Source: Micromonospora sp. WMMD961 (GTDB lineage: Bacteria > Actinomycetota > Actinomycetes > Mycobacteriales > Micromonosporaceae). Taken from it: 64,000 nucleotides of DNA. Positions 55,628 through 64,000 of this stretch are shown piece after piece (the first letter of the stretch is position 1; the number at the start of each line of letters is the position of its first letter). Both the position numbers and the translations under genes were made by a program. Below the pieces are notes generated by a model, which made no database searches, had not been told where the DNA came from, and worked only from the letters and a program-made list of their open reading frames with translations. Where the stretch lies: the NCBI RefSeq assembly GCF_029626145.1, contig NZ_JARUBJ010000002.1:5181501-5245500 (forward strand), read 5' to 3'.

Positions 55628-57058
55628 TCAGCCGACCGCGCCCTCCATCTGAAGCTCGATCAGGCGGTTGAGCTCCAGCGCGTACTCCATCGGGAGTTCC
55701 TTGGCGATCGGCTCGATGAAGCCGCGCACGATCATGGCCATCGCCTCGTCCTCGCTCAGGCCCCGGCTCATCAGGTAGAAGAGCTGGTCATCGCTGATCT
55801 TGGAGACGGTCGCCTCGTGCCCCATCGACACGTCGTCCTCGCGGATGTCGACGTACGGGTAGGTGTCCGAGCGGGAGATCGTGTCGACCAGCAGCGCGTC
55901 GCACTTGACCGTGCTCCGGCTGTGGTGCGACCCCTCCAACACCTGGACCAGGCCGCGGTACGAGGTGCGGCCGCCGCCCCGGGCGATCGACTTCGACACG
56001 ATGGTCGAGGAGGTGTGCGGCGCGGCGTGCACCATCTTGGCGCCGGCGTCCTGGTGCTGGCCCTCGCCGGCCATCGCCACCGAGAGCACCTCGCCCTTGG
56101 CGTGCTCACCGGTCATGTAGACCGCCGGGTACTTCATGGTCACCTTCGAGCCGATGTTGCCGTCGACCCACTCCATGGTCGCGCCCTCGTGGCAGACGGC
56201 GCGCTTGGTGACCAGGTTGTAGACGTTGTTCGACCAGTTCTGGATGGTCGTGTACCGGCAGCGCGCGTTCTTCTTCACGACGATCTCCACGACCGCGCTG
56301 TGCAGCGAGTCGGAGGAGTACAGCGGCGCGGTGCAGCCCTCGACGTAGTGCACGTACGCACCCTCGTCGACGATGATCAGCGTCCGCTCGAACTGGCCCA
56401 TGTTCTCCGTGTTGATCCGGAAGTAGGCCTGCAGCGGGATCTCCACGTGCACACCCTTCGGCACGTAGATGAACGAGCCGCCGGACCACACGGAGGTGTT
56501 CAGGGCGGCGAACTTGTTGTCGCCGACCGGGATCACCGTGCCGAAGTACTCCTTGAAGACGTCCTCGTGCTCGCGCAGGGCCGTGTCGGTGTCCAGGAAG
56601 AGGACGCCCTGCTCCTCAAGGTCCTCACGGATCTTGTGGTAGACGACCTCGGACTCGTACTGCGCCGCGACACCCGCGACCAGCCGCTGCTTCTCCGCCT
56701 CCGGGATGCCCAGCCGGTCGTAGGTGTTCTTGATGTCCTCGGGCAGGTCCTCCCAGCTGGTGGCCTGCTTCTCGGTGGACCGCACGAAGTACTTGATGTT
56801 GTCGAAGTCGATCCCGCTGAGGTCCGCGCCCCAGGCCGGCATCGGCTTGCGGCCGAACAGCCGCAGGCCCTTCAGCCGCAGGTCGAGCATCCACTCCGGC
56901 TCGTTCTTCTTGGCCGAGATGTCCCGCACCACCGCCTCGTTGATGCCGCGCTGGGCAGTTGCCCCAGCGGCGTCCGGGTCGGACCAGCCGTACTCGTACC
57001 GACCCAGGGCGGCGAGCTGCTCTTCCTGGGTCAGGGGCTGGACGATCTGCTCGGTCAT
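55628..57058 (-). CDS. sufB: SufB scaffold protein
   Basis: 476 aa. Cluster assembly on SufB uses Cys and His in the core; here FIYVPKGVHVEIPLQAYFRIN, YVHYVEGCTAP, NKVTKRAVCHEGATMEWVDGN-like blocks and GHEATVSKISDDQLFYLMSRGLSEDEA are all present. No intein is inserted, unlike some actinobacterial sufB. The start overlaps the sufR stop (ATGA). Confidence 0.95.
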   Translation of the reverse strand: MTEQIVQPLTQEEQLAALGRYEYGWSDPDAAGATAQRGINEAVVRDISAKKNEPEWMLDLRLKGLRLFGRKPMPAWGADLSGIDFDNIKYFVRSTEKQATSWEDLPEDIKNTYDRLGIPEAEKQRLVAGVAAQYESEVVYHKIREDLEEQGVLFLDTDTALREHEDVFKEYFGTVIPVGDNKFAALNTSVWSGGSFIYVPKGVHVEIPLQAYFRINTENMGQFERTLIIVDEGAYVHYVEGCTAPLYSSDSLHSAVVEIVVKKNARCRYTTIQNWSNNVYNLVTKRAVCHEGATMEWVDGNIGSKVTMKYPAVYMTGEHAKGEVLSVAMAGEGQHQDAGAKMVHAAPHTSSTIVSKSIARGGGRTSYRGLVQVLEGSHHSRSTVKCDALLVDTISRSDTYPYVDIREDDVSMGHEATVSKISDDQLFYLMSRGLSEDEAMAMIVRGFIEPIAKELPMEYALELNRLIELQMEGAVG

Positions 57059-57843
57059 TTATCTGTCCTCACAGTGGTGACGGGATTACCGGATTGAGCA
57101 CGGCCCGGCTGGGTCGGGATGTGCGTGGTGCACACCCCGTCGCCGTGCGCGATGGTGGCCAGGCGCTGCACGTGGGTGCCGACCAGACGGGAGATCACCG
57201 CGGTCTCGGCCTCGCACAGCTGGGGAAACTCGGCGGCCACGTGCGCCACCGGGCAGTGGTGCTGGCAGAGCTGACCGCCGGAGGCGATCGTGGTCGCGTT
57301 GGCAGCGTAACCCTCGGCGGTGAGCGCCGCGGCTAGTGCCTCCGCTCGGGCGAGAGGGTCGTCGCCGGCGTCCTCCATGGCCGCCCGACAACGGGACTCG
57401 AGAGCCGAAACCTGCTCGGTGGCGAACGCCTCGACCGCGTCCGAACCGCCGCTGCGGGCGATCCAACGCAACGCGGCGGTGGCCATGTTGTCGTAGTGGT
57501 GTGTGCCACAGCGGACCCGGGCGGCCTCGGTCAACAGGAACACCTTGGCCGGACGCCCCCGCCCACGGCTGCCCTGCACGGTCTGCTCGCGGGCGTACAC
57601 GTCACCGTCGGCGAGCATCGCGTCCAGGTGTCGGCGGATCGCCGCCGGGCTGAGCCCGAGGGCCACACCGAGCTGCGCGGCGGTGGTGGCTCCCCGTTCC
57701 AGCAGCAAATGGGTGACCCGGTCGCGGGTGGAGATCTCGGCCGCAACGGCCCCTGACGTGCTCACGACGGGCGCGGACGCGGACGCACCGACAGCCGGAC
57801 CGGCCGTCGGCTGCTGCTCGGAGAGCGCCGCCGCGTTTTTCAC
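57055..57843 (-). CDS. sufR: SufR Fe-S-sensing repressor
   Basis: 262 aa. Winged HTH near residues 45-115 (TTAAQLGVALGLSPAAIRRHLDAML, GRGRPAKVFLLTEAAR). The cluster-binding Cys lie in QLCQHHCPVAHVAAEFPQLCEAE and a later GVCTTH. SufR represses suf when Fe-S supply is adequate. It is the first gene of the operon and probably acts on its own promoter. The 35 N-terminal residues are low complexity, so the true start may be internal. Confidence 0.93.
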   Translation of the reverse strand: MKNAAALSEQQPTAGPAVGASASAPVVSTSGAVAAEISTRDRVTHLLLERGATTAAQLGVALGLSPAAIRRHLDAMLADGDVYAREQTVQGSRGRGRPAKVFLLTEAARVRCGTHHYDNMATAALRWIARSGGSDAVEAFATEQVSALESRCRAAMEDAGDDPLARAEALAAALTAEGYAANATTIASGGQLCQHHCPVAHVAAEFPQLCEAETAVISRLVGTHVQRLATIAHGDGVCTTHIPTQPGRAQSGNPVTTVRTDK

Positions 57844-57856
57844 AACGCCAACGTTA

Positions 57857-57866
57857 CGTAATTACG
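57857..57866. promoter_or_regulatory. Palindrome in sufR promoter
   Basis: CGTAATTACG is a perfect 10-bp palindrome in an AT-rich patch 14 bp from the sufR start codon, between the divergent sufR and ctaA genes. It is a candidate SufR site or part of the -10 region. Confidence 0.4.
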
Positions 57867-57959
57867 CGGAGGGTCGCAAACCCGGGCTCCGGTGATCCGA
57901 ACCACCGCGTCGCCGGAGTCGGACGAACCTCGATCACTACGGTGCGTAGGATTTGCGCC

Positions 57960-58907
57960 GTGAACCGAATCGTCCGTCCGGTCTCCGGCACCCTGCTGCG
58001 CCGCCTCGCGCTCGCCTCGATCATCGCGAACGTGGGCATCGTCGTCACCGGCGGGGCCGTCCGGTTGACCGCCTCGGGCCTCGGCTGCCCCACCTGGCCC
58101 CGGTGCACCGACGATTCCTACGTCACCACGCCCGAGATGGGCGTGTACGGGGTGATCGAGTTCGGCAACCGGATGTTGACCTTCGCGGTGGGTCTCATCG
58201 CGCTGGCCACCCTGCTGGCCGTGTTGGCATACCGACCCCGCCGACCCGGGCTCCTCGCGCTGGCCGTCGCGGTCTTCCTGGGCATCCCCGCCCAGGCCGT
58301 GATCGGTGGCATCACGGTGCTCACCAACCTCAACCCGTGGGTGGTCGGGCTGCACTTCCTGGCCTCGATGGCGGTGATCGCCGCCGCGTACGCCCTCTGG
58401 CGGCGGATCGGCGACCCGGACGGCCCGACCGTGGCAGTGCTGCCCACGCCGCTGCGCACGCTGGCCCGGATCACCACCGGCGTCACCGTGGCCGTGCTGG
58501 TCATCGGCACCTGGGTCACCGGCAGCGGCCCGCACGCCGGCGACCATGGCGCCGCCCGCAACGGGCTCGACCCGGAAACGATCTCGCAGGTGCACGCGGA
58601 CGGCGTCTTCCTGCTGATCGGCCTCTCAGTGGCGCTGATCTTCGCGTTCCGCGCCGTCGGTGCGCAGCGCGCCACCCGCGCCGCGATCATCCTGGTCGCC
58701 GTGGAGCTGGGCCAGGGCCTGATCGGCTTCGTGCAGTACTTCACCCACGTGCCAGCCCTGCTGGTCGGGGCGCACATGCTCGGCTCCTGCCTGGTGCTGC
58801 TGGCCGCCCTGTCGGTGCAGTGGTCCACCCGGGAACGCCGTCGGGTCACCCCGGCATCCCAGGCCGTCCCGGCCGACGCCGCCACCCCGGTCCCCGTCAC
58901 CGCCTGA
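57960..58907 (+). CDS. ctaA: Heme A synthase
   Basis: 315 aa, eight membrane helices. Converts heme O to heme A. Heme-ligand His are in VVGLHFLASM, QVHADGVFLL and LLVGAHMLGSC; catalytic Glu in YGVIEFGNRML. The first loop has the Cys pair GCPTWPRC seen in Gram-positive CtaA. The GTG at 57960 was chosen over one 6 codons upstream for the family start. Divergent from sufR. Works with CtaB, encoded at 60743. Confidence 0.94.
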   Translation: MNRIVRPVSGTLLRRLALASIIANVGIVVTGGAVRLTASGLGCPTWPRCTDDSYVTTPEMGVYGVIEFGNRMLTFAVGLIALATLLAVLAYRPRRPGLLALAVAVFLGIPAQAVIGGITVLTNLNPWVVGLHFLASMAVIAAAYALWRRIGDPDGPTVAVLPTPLRTLARITTGVTVAVLVIGTWVTGSGPHAGDHGAARNGLDPETISQVHADGVFLLIGLSVALIFAFRAVGAQRATRAAIILVAVELGQGLIGFVQYFTHVPALLVGAHMLGSCLVLLAALSVQWSTRERRRVTPASQAVPADAATPVPVTA

Positions 58908-58910
58908 CAA

Positions 58911-58964
58911 CGCCCCGCGCCCCGCGCCCCGCGCCCCGCGCCCCGCGCCCCGCGCCCCGCGCCC
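58911..58964. repeat. CGCCCCG heptad array
   Basis: A perfect tandem array of CGCCCCG, 7.7 units (54 bp), 3 bp after the ctaA stop and immediately before palindrome (c). Confidence 0.95.
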
Positions 58965-59042
58965 AAGATCCTCACAACATCGGGGATGGTGCTGCCTCCG
59001 GCACGCGGGAGACAGCACCATCACCGCTCTTGCGCGGATCTT
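58965..59042. repeat. Long palindromic element (c)
   Basis: 78 bp from AAGATCCTCAC to GCGCGGATCTT. Inner arms GATGGTGCTG and CAGCACCATC pair perfectly. Lies between the converging ctaA and ATP-grasp genes. Confidence 0.8.
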
Positions 59043-59078
59043 GACGCCGAACACCGCCACCGGACGCCCGGAAGCGAT

Positions 59079-59120
59079 CTTGGGACGGAGTCCAGCGTCC
59101 TTGGGACGGAGTCCAGCGTC
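59079..59120. repeat. 21-bp tandem duplication
   Basis: CTTGGGACGGAGTCCAGCGTC occurs twice head to tail, 24 bp beyond the stop of the minus-strand ATP-grasp gene. Each unit contains a small GGACG/CGTCC dyad. Confidence 0.9.
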
Positions 59121-59144
59121 CGGGAAGAGCTGCCGCAGGGTGGG

Positions 59145-60065
59145 TCAGCCGTGACGGACCAGATGGGTGGTGATCGCGTCGGCGAGCCGGTCGGGGGCCC
59201 CGTCGGCGTACCCGATGAAGAGTGACGGCTCGGTCAGCTCCAGCTCGACCAGGACCGGCTCGCCGTCTGGGCCGGGGATGAGGTCGACCCGGGCGTAGAG
59301 GAGCTGCCGCGTGCCCCCGGGGATCGCGGCGAGGGTCTTCTCGGCCGCCGCGAGCTGTTCGGGTCGGGCGGTACGCGAGGTGATCTCCTCGGCCTTGTAG
59401 AGCCCGTCCGGGCCGAGGTCCGGGCCGATCAGCATCGGGCCCTTACGGATCGCGTGGCTGAACGCGAGCCCGTCCGGGCCGGCCAGGAAGAGCAGCGCTG
59501 TCTCGCCCTCGGTGTCGACGGCAGGCAGGTACGGCTGGACCATGGTGACCCGGCCGGCCTCGGAGAGCCGGCGGACGTGCGCGGCGGCGAGAGTCCGGTG
59601 CTCCGGATCGGCCAGGTCGTACCGGCCGGTGTCCTGGCTGCCGGCGCTGACGGCGGGCTTGAGGACGTACTCGCCGGTCCCGGCGGGCGGCTGCCAGCCC
59701 TCCCCCGGCTCGACCCACGACGTCGGTACGGTCGGCACCCCGGCGGCGCTCAGCTCGGCGAGGTAGCGCTTGTCGGTGTTCCAGCGAACCACCTCGGCCG
59801 GGTTGACCAGCACCGGAACGGTGGCCGCCCAGGCGACGAACTCGTCGCGGCGCAACGCGTAGTCCCATGGTGAGCGGAGCACGACCAGGTCGTAGGACGA
59901 CCAGTCGACGTCGGGGTCGTCCCACACCGCGGTCTCGACGGTGATGCCACGGGCGGTGAGCGGGGCGAGGACCAGCCGGTCGTCCGGGTCGAGGTCGGCC
60001 AGGTCGGCGCAGGTGACGAGAGCGACCCGGGGTTCCCCCCGGGTCGACTGGTGATGGGTGGTCAA
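59145..60065 (-). CDS. ATP-grasp ligase (DcsG-like)
   Basis: 306 aa. YVLKPAVSAGSQDTGRY gives the ATP-binding Lys and loop, VTMVQPYLPAVDTEGETALLFL the hinge, and LVELELTEPSLFIG the metal-binding Glu strand. The family includes O-ureido-serine cyclo-ligase of cycloserine synthesis, but the other cycloserine genes are absent, so that substrate is not implied. Joins a carboxylate to an amine or similar nucleophile using ATP. Starts 13 bp after the stop of the gene at 60079. Confidence 0.85.
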   Translation of the reverse strand: MTTHHQSTRGEPRVALVTCADLADLDPDDRLVLAPLTARGITVETAVWDDPDVDWSSYDLVVLRSPWDYALRRDEFVAWAATVPVLVNPAEVVRWNTDKRYLAELSAAGVPTVPTSWVEPGEGWQPPAGTGEYVLKPAVSAGSQDTGRYDLADPEHRTLAAAHVRRLSEAGRVTMVQPYLPAVDTEGETALLFLAGPDGLAFSHAIRKGPMLIGPDLGPDGLYKAEEITSRTARPEQLAAAEKTLAAIPGGTRQLLYARVDLIPGPDGEPVLVELELTEPSLFIGYADGAPDRLADAITTHLVRHG

Positions 60066-60078
60066 TTGAGGTGTCTGT

Positions 60079-60414
60079 TCAGCGGGCCATCGTGCGCCGA
60101 GCCATCGACCGCCAGAGGTCGTTGCTCGGACGCATCTGGTCCATCAGTTCACGCTCCCAGGCGTTCTCGACGGCAACTCCCGCCTTGGCGCACGCCTCCC
60201 GGGCGGTGACGGTGTCGTCGGCGAACTGGTCGCCCCACTCACCGTCCGCGCCGACCAGGACGATTCTCGCGCCACGCTTGCCGACGTACTCGATGACCGC
60301 CTTCGCGCCGCCGTGTCCGGCGGCGAACGCCTTGAGGCCCGCAACCAGGCCCTGGGGCGTCTGCTCGCCGGCGGTCTGCTCGGCCGTCAGCGTCGTATCG
60401 GAACCATCTGCCAT
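60079..60414 (-). CDS. Conserved hypothetical protein
   Basis: 111 aa from ATG 60414 (MADGSDTTLTAEQ). PQGLVAGLKAFAAGHGGAKAVIEYVGKRGARIVLVGADGEWGDQF alternates helices and strands like a small alpha/beta domain. The C-terminal MRPSNDLWRSMARRTMAR is basic. I do not recognise a family. The frame is open further upstream, but the added residues are unlike the rest. Upstream of the ATP-grasp gene on the same strand and probably co-transcribed. Confidence 0.65.
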   Translation of the reverse strand: MADGSDTTLTAEQTAGEQTPQGLVAGLKAFAAGHGGAKAVIEYVGKRGARIVLVGADGEWGDQFADDTVTAREACAKAGVAVENAWERELMDQMRPSNDLWRSMARRTMAR

Positions 60415-60715
60415 GACGCGAAGCCTAAGCAGAGTCGCACCCTCCCGGGCGAGAACCATGAACCTTTTGTGATGCCAATTACCTACAGGTTTAAGGCTGA
60501 CCACAGACTTGCTGTCCGTTTATATGCCGACTTTTGCCCCCAAAGCACGTCGACAATTGAGCACCCAACCGCCGCAGGTTGAGCCCATCCGACTCATGCC
60601 GAAAGTTACTCTGATGTGACGTTAAACCGGGACAACCCATCCACGGACCTGATTAATCAGGCGATCACCGACGTCGATCACCGACAGCCCCAGCCGCAAC
60701 GCGGCAATCGGGCTA
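60415..60715. other. AT-rich non-coding stretch with palindrome
   Basis: No convincing gene in about 300 bp. The part at 60460-60660 is clearly richer in A/T than the rest of the window. It contains the perfect 14-bp palindrome CCTGATTAATCAGG at 60648-60661 and should hold the promoter for the leftward gene starting at 60414. Confidence 0.5.
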
Positions 60716-60760
60716 GACCAGCGCGGGCCAGATCAGCGCGGGTCAGATCAGCGCGTCGAG
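60716..60760. repeat. 15-bp repeat across the ctaB stop
   Basis: Three imperfect copies of GAYCAGCGCGGGYCA run through the 3' end of ctaB. In the ctaB frame they read DALI, stop, PALIW, PALV, so the stop codon lies inside the repeat. Confidence 0.75.
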
Positions 60761-61696
60761 CGCGACGGCCACGAACACGATCGTCAGGTACGTCGTCGAC
60801 CAGTGGAACAGCCGCATCGGCTTGACCGCCTCGCCGCGTGTCGCGCGCCGGCAGAGCTTGTGCGCCTCGACCACGAAGATGGCACCCACCACCAGGGTCG
60901 GCACCCCGTAGATCGCGCTGAGCCCCAGCGGCCAGACAGCCAGGGACGTGAGCACGGTGAGCCACGCGAAGATCAGGATCTCGGCGTTCACCCGTCGGGT
61001 CGAGGCGACCACCGGCAGCATCGGGATGCCGGCGCGCGCGTAGTCGTCCTTGTACTTCATGGCGAGGGGGTAGAAGTGCGGCATCTGCCAGAAGAAGACC
61101 ACCGCGAAGAGCCCCCAGGCGGCGGGTGCCAGCGAGCCGGTCACCGCCGCCCACCCGATCAGCACCGGGGCCGCTCCGCACGCGCCGCCCCAGAAGGTGT
61201 TCGTCGGGGTGGACCGCTTGAGCCACAGGGTGTAGACGAGGTCGTAGTAGGCGATGGCCGCGAGAGTCAGCCCGGCGGCCAGCAGGTTGGTGAACGCCGC
61301 CATCATGGCGACCGACACGGCCGCCAGCACCAGACCGAAGATCAGCGCGTTACGCGGCGACACCGTGTGCGCCGGCAGCGGCCGACGCTTGGTACGCCGC
61401 ATCAACTGGTCGATGTCCCGGTCGATGTAGCAGTTGAGGACGCTGGCCGCGCCGGCGGCGAGCGAGCCGCCGATCAGCACGACGGCCATCAGCCACAGCG
61501 ACGGGAGACCACCCTCGGCGAGCATCATCGCCGGGATGGTGGTGACCAGCAGCAGTTCGACGATCCGCGGCTTGGTCAGCGTCACGTACGCGGAGAGGAC
61601 CGCGCGTACGTCCCGCCGGGCCACCGGGCCCTCGGCCGCCCGCGCCGGGTGTTGCCCGGCCGGGTTGCTCGCGGGGCGCTCGGTGATCATGCTCAC
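60743..61696 (-). CDS. ctaB: Protoheme IX farnesyltransferase (heme O synthase)
   Basis: 317 aa, about nine membrane helices. Prenyl-diphosphate motif NCYIDRDIDQLMRRTKRRPLP and second Asp-rich region YYDLVYTLWLKRSTPTNTFWGG. Makes heme O, the substrate of CtaA. The GTG at 61696 has AAGGTGG with 6-bp spacing; an ATG two codons later is the other option. Diverges from transketolase, the usual actinobacterial order. Confidence 0.95.
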   Translation of the reverse strand: MSMITERPASNPAGQHPARAAEGPVARRDVRAVLSAYVTLTKPRIVELLLVTTIPAMMLAEGGLPSLWLMAVVLIGGSLAAGAASVLNCYIDRDIDQLMRRTKRRPLPAHTVSPRNALIFGLVLAAVSVAMMAAFTNLLAAGLTLAAIAYYDLVYTLWLKRSTPTNTFWGGACGAAPVLIGWAAVTGSLAPAAWGLFAVVFFWQMPHFYPLAMKYKDDYARAGIPMLPVVASTRRVNAEILIFAWLTVLTSLAVWPLGLSAIYGVPTLVVGAIFVVEAHKLCRRATRGEAVKPMRLFHWSTTYLTIVFVAVALDALI

Positions 61697-61962
61697 GGAT
61701 TGCCACCTTCCGGCATCGGGCACGGGGAGATCGGATCGGCCGGGACCGCGCGGGTCCGCATACCGACCCACACACTACGCGTCGTCGTTTTGGCTGCCCG
61801 GCCGACCCGACAACGGTGCGGGCCGTCACACCACCGGGTTGAACCGAGCATCGGGATGGTCACGTAGCGCACACCATGCACAGATCCCTGGGCGCACGTT
61901 TAGGGACGCTCGATAAGGTCATCGGTGAGGGTTCCGCCCATCTGCCGAGGAGCACAACCATC
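61697..61962. promoter_or_regulatory. ctaB/tkt divergent region
   Basis: 266 bp with no gene. The tkt ribosome site GAGGAG lies at 61947-61952. No operator-like palindrome was recognised. Confidence 0.4.
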
Positions 61963-64000
61963 GTGGCTGTTAAACGACCCGCGCACTCCGCACTGAACTG
62001 GTCCGACCTCGATCGCCGGGCCGTAGACACCGTCCGCGTGCTGGCCATGGACGCCGTAGAGAAATCCGGCAACGGCCACCCGGGCACCGCGATGAGCCTC
62101 GCGCCCGCGGCGTACCTCCTGTTCAACCGCGTCATGCGGCACAACCCGGCCGACCCGAACTGGCCCGGCCGTGACCGGTTCGTTCTCTCCGCCGGGCACT
62201 CCAGCCTGACGCTCTACATCCAGCTGTTCCTCTCCGGTTACCCGCTGAGCCTGGACGACCTGAAGTCGCTGCGGCAGTGGGGCTCGCAGACTCCGGGGCA
62301 CCCCGAGCACGGGCACACGCCGGGCGTGGAGACCACCACCGGCCCGCTCGGGCAGGGCCTGGGCAACGCGGTCGGCATGGCCATGGCGGCCCGCCGCGAG
62401 CGCGGCCTGTTCGACCCCGAGGCCGAGCTCGGCGCGTCCGTCTTCGACCACGACATCTGGTGCATCGTCTCCGACGGTGACATCGAGGAGGGCATCAGCC
62501 ACGAGGCCAGCGCCCTCGCCGGGCACCAGCAGCTGGGCAACCTCACGGTGATCTACGACGACAACGAGATCTCCATCGAGGACGACACCCGGATCGCCAA
62601 GAGCGAGGACGTGGCGGCCCGCTACGAGGCGTACGGCTGGCACGTGCAGACCGTCGACTGGCGCAGCGGCGACGCCGACCAGGGCGACTACCACGAGGAC
62701 GCGGAGGCGCTGTACGCGGCGCTGGTGGCGGCCAAGGCGGAGACCGGCCGCCCCTCGTTCATCGCGCTGCGCACCATCATCGGCTGGCCCGCCCCCAACA
62801 AGCAGAACACCGGCAAGATCCACGGTTCGGCGCTCGGCGCCGACGAGGTGAAGGCCACCAAGCGGATCCTCGACTTCGACCCGGAGCAGACGTTCCAGGT
62901 CGACGAGGAGGTGCTCAGCCACGCCCGCACGGTGATGGGCCGCGGCTCCGACGCGCAGCAGGAGTGGACCACCTCGTTCGACGCCTGGAAGAAGGCCAAC
63001 CCGGAGCGCTCCGCGCTCTACGAGCGGATCGCGGGCCGGGTCCTCCCCGACGGCTGGACCGACGCGCTGCCGGTCTTCCCGGCCGACGCCAAGGGCGTGG
63101 CCACCCGGGCCGCCTCCGGCAAGGTGCTGGAGGCCCTCGCGCCGGTGCTTCCGGAGCTGTGGGGCGGCTCGGCCGACCTGGCCGAGAGCAACAACACCAC
63201 CATGAAGGGCGAGCCGTCGTTCATCCCGGCCGCGCACGCCACCAAGGACTTCCCCGGTCACGAGTACGGCCGCACGCTGCACTTCGGCATCCGTGAGCAC
63301 GCCATGGGCGCGATCCTCAACGGCATCGCCCTGCACGGCGGCACCCGCCCGTACGGCGGCACGTTCCTGGTGTTCAGCGACTACATGCGCCCGTCGGTCC
63401 GGCTGGCCGCGCTGATGAAGCTGCCGGTGACCTACGTCTGGACGCACGACTCGATCGGCCTCGGCGAGGACGGCCCGACCCACCAGCCGGTGGAGCACCT
63501 GACCGCGCTGCGCGCCATCCCGGGCCTGGACGTGGTCCGCCCGGCGGACGCCAACGAGACGGCCTGGGCCTGGCGGCAGGCGCTGGAGCACACCGACCGG
63601 CCGACCGCGTTGGCGTTGAGCCGTCAGCCGCTGCCGACCCTGGACCGGGAGGTCCTCGGTGCCGTGGAGGGCGTGGCCAAGGGCGGTTACGTGCTGGCCG
63701 AGGCGTCCAACGGCAAGCCTCAGGTGATCATCATCGGCACCGGCTCCGAGGTGCAGCTCGCCCTGACCGCCCGGGAGCGGTTGGAGGCCGACGGCACGCC
63801 GACCCGGGTCGTCTCGATGCCCTGCCAGGAGTGGTTCTACGAGCAGGATGAGGCGTACCGGGAGTCGGTGCTGCCCCGCGGGGTAAAGGCACGGGTGAGC
63901 GTGGAGGCGGGCATCGCGATGTCCTGGCGCGGCATCGTCGGCGACCTCGGCGAGAGCGTCAGCCTGGAGCACTACGGGGCGAGCGCCCCGCACACCGTGC
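61963..64000 (+). CDS. tkt: Transketolase, 3' end outside window
   Basis: 679 codons visible, running off the edge. Moves two-carbon units between sugar phosphates in the pentose phosphate pathway, using thiamine diphosphate. SGNGHPGTAMSLAPAAYLLF is the N-terminal signature. IVSDGDIEEGISHEASALAGH with DDNEISIEDDT forms the TPP/Mg site. HFGIREHAMGAILNGIALHGG is the pyrimidine-domain Glu motif, followed by THDSIGLGEDGPTHQPVE. GTG 61963 (VAVKRPAHSALNWSDLD). In actinobacteria transaldolase usually follows, beyond this window. Confidence 0.96.
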   Translation, partial: MAVKRPAHSALNWSDLDRRAVDTVRVLAMDAVEKSGNGHPGTAMSLAPAAYLLFNRVMRHNPADPNWPGRDRFVLSAGHSSLTLYIQLFLSGYPLSLDDLKSLRQWGSQTPGHPEHGHTPGVETTTGPLGQGLGNAVGMAMAARRERGLFDPEAELGASVFDHDIWCIVSDGDIEEGISHEASALAGHQQLGNLTVIYDDNEISIEDDTRIAKSEDVAARYEAYGWHVQTVDWRSGDADQGDYHEDAEALYAALVAAKAETGRPSFIALRTIIGWPAPNKQNTGKIHGSALGADEVKATKRILDFDPEQTFQVDEEVLSHARTVMGRGSDAQQEWTTSFDAWKKANPERSALYERIAGRVLPDGWTDALPVFPADAKGVATRAASGKVLEALAPVLPELWGGSADLAESNNTTMKGEPSFIPAAHATKDFPGHEYGRTLHFGIREHAMGAILNGIALHGGTRPYGGTFLVFSDYMRPSVRLAALMKLPVTYVWTHDSIGLGEDGPTHQPVEHLTALRAIPGLDVVRPADANETAWAWRQALEHTDRPTALALSRQPLPTLDREVLGAVEGVAKGGYVLAEASNGKPQVIIIGTGSEVQLALTARERLEADGTPTRVVSMPCQEWFYEQDEAYRESVLPRGVKARVSVEAGIAMSWRGIVGDLGESVSLEHYGASAPHTV

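Noticed and set aside
58911..58964. Possible CRISPR repeats
   Set aside because: The heptads are directly contiguous with no spacers and no cas genes are present.
59145..60065. Cycloserine biosynthesis cluster from the DcsG-like ATP-grasp gene
   Set aside because: None of the other cycloserine genes is nearby; only family-level similarity is claimed.
60473..60582. A 36-residue plus-strand frame in the AT-rich gap
   Set aside because: No ribosome site, no recognisable pattern, and no codon bias.
61900..63993. Long minus-strand frame opposite transketolase
   Set aside because: Antisense shadow; the tkt frame carries all family motifs.

Overview
This is a very GC-rich chromosomal segment from an actinomycete, most probably Micromonosporaceae (Micromonospora or Salinispora type). 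The pointers are the codon bias, frequent GTG starts, a CvnA-D conservon, a Scr1-type HTH/DUF397 pair, actinobacterial suf gene order, ctaA/ctaB next to transketolase, and a diterpene operon of the kind I recall from Salinispora. No rRNA, tRNA, IS element, prophage or CRISPR array was recognised.

Layout. 1-7.2 kb: truncated asnB diverging from an aminopeptidase P, then two secreted parallel beta-helix paralogues with a shared leader. 7.3-15.7 kb (minus): amylopullulanase, two membrane-anchored CBM2-like proteins, a SnoaL-like protein and a permuted papain-fold protein; the last diverges from a 62-aa membrane peptide over overlapping -10 hexamers. 16-20 kb: a dedA gene broken by one in-frame stop, then aconitase. 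20-22.8 kb: internally duplicated DivIVA-motif protein, Phd/VapC module, WPC-motif protein, HTH/DUF5753 and DUF397. 22.9-28.7 kb (minus): ECF42-type sigma factor with its DGPF partner, then the conservon. 28.8-32.7 kb (minus): P450, class I terpene synthase and class II diterpene cyclase, translationally coupled. 33-36 kb: DUF2630, RIO kinase, HAD phosphatase, nitrilase. 36.1-40.4 kb (plus): AcnR-like TetR regulator, then a tightly overlapping run of TIGR04222-type membrane protein with a Gly/Cys tail, DUF692 iron oxidase, DUF2063-like partner, atypical SDR and Mug glycosylase. 40.4-50.5 kb: methyltransferase, small coupled genes, ABC exporter, enoyl-CoA hydratase, HTH protein, a decayed cadD, ABC-F ATPase, zinc metallopeptidase, DUF6454-like secreted protein, acVLRF1 and a LysE exporter. 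51-57.8 kb (minus): sufR-B-D-Rieske-C-S-U-T. 58-64 kb: ctaA, ATP-grasp enzyme, unknown gene, ctaB, truncated transketolase.

How parts work together. suf supplies Fe-S clusters, including the one in aconitase. An AcnR homologue sits 19 kb from acnA, and both promoters carry nearly the same palindrome, which suggests a dispersed AcnR circuit. CtaA and CtaB make heme A. The terpene operon has synthases and an oxidase but no GGPP synthase here. The most promising undescribed system is the DUF692 oxidase operon, whose first product ends in a regular Cys-Gly5 tail that looks like a modification substrate.

Most intergenic gaps hold perfect hairpins. A family of 72-78 bp long-armed palindromes sits mainly between converging genes, and two of them directly follow GC-rich heptad arrays.
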